This document shows positions 38,801-64,000 of a stretch of 64,000 bases of DNA, in pieces. Numbering within the stretch: position 1 is the first letter of the stretch; each line of letters starts with the position of its first letter. Source of the stretch: Euglena gracilis (taxonomy: Eukaryota > Euglenida > Euglenophyceae > Euglenales); NCBI GenBank assembly GCA_039621445.1, contig CP154956.1:23982743-24046742 (forward strand), in the 5' to 3' direction. Position numbers and translations under genes: made by a program. Below the pieces are notes generated by a model that saw only the letters and a list, made by a program, of their open reading frames with translations, ran no database searches and had not been told where the DNA came from.

Positions 38801-39568
38801 GCGCGAGGGAACGCCTGCACGGCTGTCATCGACAGCTCGCAACTTACAGTGTCCGTGGGCCACGGAAACGTGGCTGCAGGTGGTAGCAGCAAGCACAGCA
38901 GTGGTCGTCCAGGATTGGACTGGCTGGCTGGGGAACAGAAAACAATGCATGGCCCGGGTTGAGGCTCCTCTGCCCAGGGACCGCCAGACCTTGCCGCAAA
39001 TCCCTCACCGCTGTGCTTTGGTGGCCAGCTGCGTCTCCTGCAGGTGCTCTTCGCACGTAGCGGCGGCGCTCGGCTTCTCTGGCCCGGGGCCCCCCTCCCA
39101 TCACTTTGGCCACCCAACAAAAATGGTTGAAAATCGATGGACTTTGCCAAAAACTTAAAAAAAATTGTGGCGCCTTCGGCGCTGGGTGGCCACTTTTGGA
39201 CCATTGCCCCCCCCCCCGGAGCCGAAAATCCCAGTCACTCCGTCGGTCACCTGGAGTCACTCCGGGGGGGTCGGACACCTGGAGCAATGGTATGCTACCC
39301 CTCATTTGGGACCCAATCCAACCCGACCCGACTGTTCTCATGGCAGACTTTGAGGATTGGCCCAACAACCCCCCCACAAACTGTTGACAGTCTCCGCAGA
39401 ACCCTGGCACGGCTCCAGCACAGCCCCCCCCCCCCCCCCCTAAGGGTGGGGAGGGCCCCGGCCGCCGCCACACACGGGGCACGCGTGCAGAGCGCAGAGG
39501 GCGGAGGCCGGCTTGGCCCGGTGCTGGCAGGGGCCGTTCGCCGGCGACACGTACTGGCACTGTGGCAT
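35819..39568 (-). CDS. Cys/His zinc-binding modules plus ankyrin repeats, complete 267-aa protein, 10 exons
   Basis: Exons (minus): 39461-39568, 39012-39082, 38251-38343, 37937-37969, 37795-37869, 37470-37555, 37077-37141, 36908-36948, 36405-36514, 35819-35940. They total 804 nt with one frame, from ATG at 39566-39568 (MPQCQYVSPANGPC) to TGA at 35819-35821. Residues ~4-90 hold two related Cys/His modules: C-x8-C...LCALHACPVCG...CEEH and YCQLHMCPSCG...CALH, a likely zinc-binding arrangement. Residues ~160-265 are ankyrin repeats: TLLHYAVLSRLPFAIAML, VLHYGARIDTPTK, STPLHLALLLRDRECTALLL, GASVALPDGEG, and a terminal helix pair VQAMASRREFAQLAAFVKEH. The function is unknown; ankyrin implies protein binding. 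Exons of 33 and 41 nt are unusually short. All nine introns were placed by end-pairing plus frame, so single borders may be off by a few bases. Confidence 0.72.
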
Positions 39569-40176
39569 CCGGTCCGGCGCCCTAGCAGAGGCGGGGGCAT
39601 GGGGGAGGACCCACCCCTGGTTGGTATCCCTATCCCCCCCCCCGGGGTTCACGGGATACCACAGGCCTGGCCTCACGCCGTGAAGGTCCTCTCGGGGCGC
39701 AGGGGGTGAGGCCGGTTTCTGCGAACGATGAGGGCATCGCGACTTTCAAACCCACGGAGGGAAGAGAAGTGATGGTGCCTGGTCGGGGGGGGGGGGGGGG
39801 AGCATTCAAGCCATTCACTGTTCATGGTTCCCCCTTGGCTGCTGGAGGTGGAGGTCCGCTGCCCCGGTTCCGGCAGGCCACAACCATTGGCACAACGTTG
39901 GATTTCGACCTTCGAACCAAGAAAATGGTGGCATTTGGGGATGTTGAGGGTGACAGAATGCCAATCCTCACCAAAGCCAGCGTTGATTACTGCACAACAA
40001 TGATCCAGCAAGTTGTCAATTCCTTGTCTTGCTTTGCGTTAAACACAACATGGATTCAGCTCGTAACCTTGTGCAATTTCGACTGCCAAACCTTTGCTTT
40101 CTTGTCACAGACAAATCCTTGAAATTTGTCCCATATTCAACAAAGGGTTGAGGAAAATCTCCAGGTAAGAAATCCC

Positions 40177-40589
40177 TTACCCCCCCCCTATGTCCAATGA
40201 CCGGTAACCTCTGTCCTCTGACCGGGCGGGGGTGGTCGTTGGACATAGGGTAGTGACCAAAAAGGTGTCCTCTGACCGGGGGGGTGGTCGTTGGACATGG
40301 GGTCAAAAGAAAGTTGGTGGGTACCCGGGTCCCTACCCACCCAAAGATGCCCAAATTTTCCCTTCCGGCGCTTTGCGCCGAAAATTTTGGGCAATTTTGA
40401 CAAATTTTTGTCCAAAAAGTGTCAAAAATGGCATTTTGGCCAAATTTTTGGCCAATTTTTGGGCAAAATTTTTCGTCCCGGCGCTTTGCGCCGGGACCAA
40501 AAATTTGGTCAAACCTCCGAAAAGGTGTCCTCTGACCGGGGGGGTGGTCATTGGACATAGGGGGGTCGGTGGACATAGGGGGGGGGTAA
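40177..40589. mobile_element. Inverted-repeat element with TTACCCCC ends
   Basis: The ends TTACCCCCCCCCTATGTCCA and its inverse are flanked by GAAATCCC (40169-40176) and GAAACCCC (40590-40597), a 7/8 duplication. GGTGTCCTCTGACCGGGGGG occurs twice inside, as do two GGCGCTTTGCGCC hairpins. Single-ended relatives lie at 26750-26810 and, more distantly, 18610-18720 and 1680-1800. Confidence 0.7.
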
Positions 40590-41590
40590 GAAACCCCTCT
40601 CGTGCGAAGGACTACGGCAGACGAAACATACAGTAGGATCCAGGGATTCCCACAAATTCGTGCTGACGACCCTTACTTCTGATCCCTGATTATTCGTGAT
40701 TATTCGTGATTATGCGTGCCAGCAAAAGAGCGTCAAATTTTTTTTACCTTCCTTTCACAAAACCGCAATACACATTTAGCAATATAACTTTACAATATTT
40801 TTGCAGCATTTTGCAGGATTTTATGAAAACTTGCAGAATTCGACAGAAATGCACAAAAAAGTCTGTTTCTAAAGGATGGTGCAGGTCTAGGTCACGGTCT
40901 TTTATTTGTTGTTGGCACTGTTGGCCACTGGATGTGGCCTGTTTTTGGCTGAATTGAATTGAACAACTTTGGGCCGTTTCTGTCAGTTTGTCCATTTTGG
41001 CCAATTGTCAAAATTCTTCGACCATCATTGGCACCTTTGGGCATTCCGACCATTTTGGGCCTATTTTGGAATGCAGACATGTCTTTCATCTTTTTTCTGC
41101 AGATCTCCCAATTCATCCAAACATGTCCTTGTGGCACCTTGATGCATACCGCAGGAGCTATATTTCACCAGTTTATGGATCGTCCCAATCAAGCTTCCTT
41201 CAGGACAGCGCTGAGGCACCTTCGCGCAAGGCCGTGATGGCGCCTGCTTCCGACGCCTTTGCGTTCTGCATGCCTCCAACAAGGCATCCACGTGGACCCA
41301 CCCTGGCTCAGATACGTATTCATAAAAAAATTTTGGGGTGCAATAATTAATGGACGTGCCCGCACCAATAATTAATGGACATAGTGTATTTGTGATTATT
41401 CGTGGCACAAATTTGTGGGAATACCTGTCCATCTGGGGAAGGAAAACAAAATCAGATTAGGCAGATGCTGCACGGGAGAACAGCTTTCCCTCTCAAAGAA
41501 GCATCATTCAAATTCTGCCCGGATGGCAGCAGCACATAACGGGAACAAGGGCGAGCAGCAGTGCAGTGTGTCAGCCGCCATGGCAAGTGC

Positions 41591-53415
<11,825 letters not shown>

Positions 53416-53419
53416 TGGC

Positions 53420-54920
53420 CCAGGCCGGCCCTCCCCCCCTGCGCTACACCTGCGGGGCGGTCGCCATCGCGGAGGGGCTGCGGAGAGAGGCTGGGCTGGC
53501 AGGGCAGGGGGGGGGGTCCTCCAGGACCAACCAAAAATCCTGTGGCACATTTTTGAGAACAAAATTAACAATCACAAAACTAGCAAGCACCCATCATGGG
53601 TTTGAATGGTACTCAACACACATGCGACGTATTTTGGGTGAATTTTTTGCCAAAAAAGTATAAAAAATTCTTCTATATATAATATCCCCCCAAAACGATA
53701 CACCCCCGCCGTTGGATTCGGCCGACCGATACTTTCCTTTGTATCGTCGATCAGTACACTCTTGGGAACAGGGGTTTTCCAAAAGATCCCTGCGGGGTGG
53801 GGGGGGTCCCATGACCTGGTTGGAAAAAGGTGCAGGCTGGCAAAAAGGTGCTGCCCTGTGGGAGGGGGGGTCCACGGGAGGGGTTTGGCCGGCTGGCAGC
53901 TGGACCTCAGCTGGGTTGGTTTTTTCCCCAAACCCATCCCAGGCAAGGGGATGGGGCGTTCCCAACTACGGTGTGAAGCCTCGGACCCCACCTTTGGACA
54001 ACACATAACACATCATGGCAACCCCTGCCAACAGCTCCGGGCCAGGCTGCGGAGCCCCCGCCCGGTAGTTTGTTCAAATGGGTTTGCAGCCCGCCCGGCG
54101 CAGCCAGGCTGAAGCATAAGGGAAAAAATAAATAATTTCGGCACAGAGCACCTAAAATTTTTGAAGAAAGGGGTCCAAAATGGCCAAGAATGCTATTTTT
54201 TTCAGTTTCTCTTTTTTTGCGGCTTGGCATTCAAAGGGCTCAAAATCACAAACAGAAATTGGTTCTCATGATACTGGCCTCAACTTTCCACAGCGGGCAG
54301 CAGCAGAGTTAGCTGGGGCACTGCTCCATGGAGCAGGGGCATGCCAGTGTGCACACACTGTCACCATATTTGGGTTGGAAGACGCTTTGGGGCTTGGGGC
54401 AAGCCAGCCCGTTCCCCCAAAGAGGGTGGGGGCCCAAAAGAATAAAGCGAGAAAGATGATGCAGCTAAAAACGAGGCACAAAATTGTGTTGCTGGCAGGT
54501 TTGATTGCTGGCAAACTTGTGCTTCATGTTGAAAACCTGACGTTGGTCGAAGAAAATGTAAATTCCAATTTTTGAACTGTCTGGAAATGTCCAATATGAA
54601 AAAATTTGCCTGGGAAAATCAGGGGAAAAAGCAATTTCTTTCAAAAATTTGCCAAATCATGCAAATGCAAAATGCAAAATGCACATGGGCAACTTTGCAA
54701 AAAAATGCGAAATTTCAGGAATTGGAGTATACATAAAAAAGCAAAATATACACTTCCATCCTTCCTTTGCTGGTAAGCATTGTACACACTGCCGAAGCTA
54801 CAATTCATGTCTTGCACCAGTGCAATTCCAACACAAGACGTGCATCGGCGGGGTCAGTTATCCACAAATGGGGAGCACACAATGTGCGCGGGCGTTCGGG
54901 CTGGGGGGGATGGGCGCTGC
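53420..54920. other. Spacer between APC7 stop and the first recognised sufD exon
   Basis: The GC-rich part 53420-53560 probably holds another sufD exon, but no frame is convincing. 53.76-53.95 kb has CAGGGGTTTTCC and GGCTGG phrases like the MITE families. 54.1-54.9 kb shows nothing recognisable. Confidence 0.4.
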
Positions 54921-63430
<8,510 letters not shown>

Positions 63431-64000
63431 CCGCCGCCGGACAGTGGATGGGCACCACAGGTGCGAAATAACTGTCATTTGCCGCATTTCCAAAAAAAAA
63501 TGAGTGATTTTTTTTTGGGGGGGGGCTGCCATAATCCCCGGAAACGGTCCTAAGTCAGGTCCCGGGTTGTTGAAAATGCACTCCAACCCAGAAAGGCGTA
63601 CAGGACGGCAAAGTCCCTTTGAGAGGAGGAAAACAGAGGGCAGGGAAGTCGCCGATGGCTTCGGGCAACCCCTTTCTTGATGGAGGCACAAAAGATAATC
63701 ATCCAAAGAGAATTCCCCCGCTGTATATTGGAGAATGGAGGACCAGTTTGGAGAGGGGGAAGCTTTACGCCTGAGCAATTGAATACTGTGCCGTTCAGTG
63801 GCCAGCGAACGTTCAGCATTGGGACCCTGCTCCTTCGTTTGAAGCCACTCTATTTGAAACCTGCAATTCCATTGGGGGGTTTAATGTGCAGAGACAAACC
63901 CCTGAACTCGAAGCCCACAGGGGCTGGGCTATTGGTTTAACCGGTCCAGACCCTGAAGGGAGCAGTGGCGTTAAATGGCACATGCCATTGATTGGGGAAC
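63431..64000. other. Right edge, upstream APC7 intron
   Basis: AT/GC-mixed sequence with a T/G run at 63508-63527. No coding signature was recognised. The missing N-terminal APC7 exons should lie further right. Confidence 0.4.

Noticed and set aside
54180-54575. 131-codon plus-strand frame at 54.2 kb
   Set aside because: No family resemblance, no periodic composition, and not bounded by recognisable splice ends.

Overview
The window reads as nuclear DNA of a euglenid alga, probably Euglena-like. The evidence is internal. On the minus strand, exons of conserved genes (APC7, SufD) can be joined in frame with the family's expected length only if most introns are of the euglenid 'non-conventional' type. 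These lack GT-AG ends, and their ends are complementary, with the pairing starting at intron base +4 and ending at base -6. The nuclear sufD gene (plastid Fe-S assembly) fits a plastid-bearing protist. Long CA/TG microsatellites, G/C homopolymer runs and many small transposons fill the rest.

All recognised genes are on the minus strand, so they read from high to low coordinate. (1) 63.4-54.9 kb: APC7, a TPR subunit of the anaphase-promoting complex; 12 exons with the 5' end outside the window. (2) 53.4-41.6 kb: sufD, 8 exons seen. (3) 39.57-35.82 kb: a complete 10-exon gene for a 267-residue protein with Cys/His zinc-binding modules followed by ankyrin repeats. (4) 34.5-33.3 kb: the 3' three exons of a second ankyrin gene. 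(5) 32.42-28.59 kb: a complete 6-exon, 160-residue protein resembling ciliary microtubule inner proteins of the CIMIP2/FAM166 type. (6) 27.65 kb to the left edge: recurring short GC-rich exons of one very large modular gene, or several related ones, built from W(L/M)SGLRRDPLD and (L/M)D(S/T)P motifs; family unknown.

Spacers and introns hold terminal-inverted-repeat elements with 8-bp target-site duplications (9969-10419, 25662-25947, 40177-40589, 45265-45514, 46912-47320). A larger decayed hAT-like element lies at 42838-44058. Two introns of gene 5 have the same anatomy: CAGGG inverted ends inside an 8-bp duplication. In both, the splice points lie 3 bases before and 5 bases after the element, so splicing restores the pre-insertion sequence. 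This link between non-conventional introns and hAT-like elements is the most interesting observation here.

Other notable structures are a 2.66-kb CA tract (11.24-13.90 kb), a cluster of palindromic GGCGG/CCGCC motifs inside a sufD intron (47.7-50.5 kb), a 110-bp minisatellite, nested palindromes, and near-identical exon duplications at 3.4-5.7 kb. Exon borders were inferred by eye from homology, reading frame and end-pairing. No rRNA, tRNA or CRISPR was recognised.
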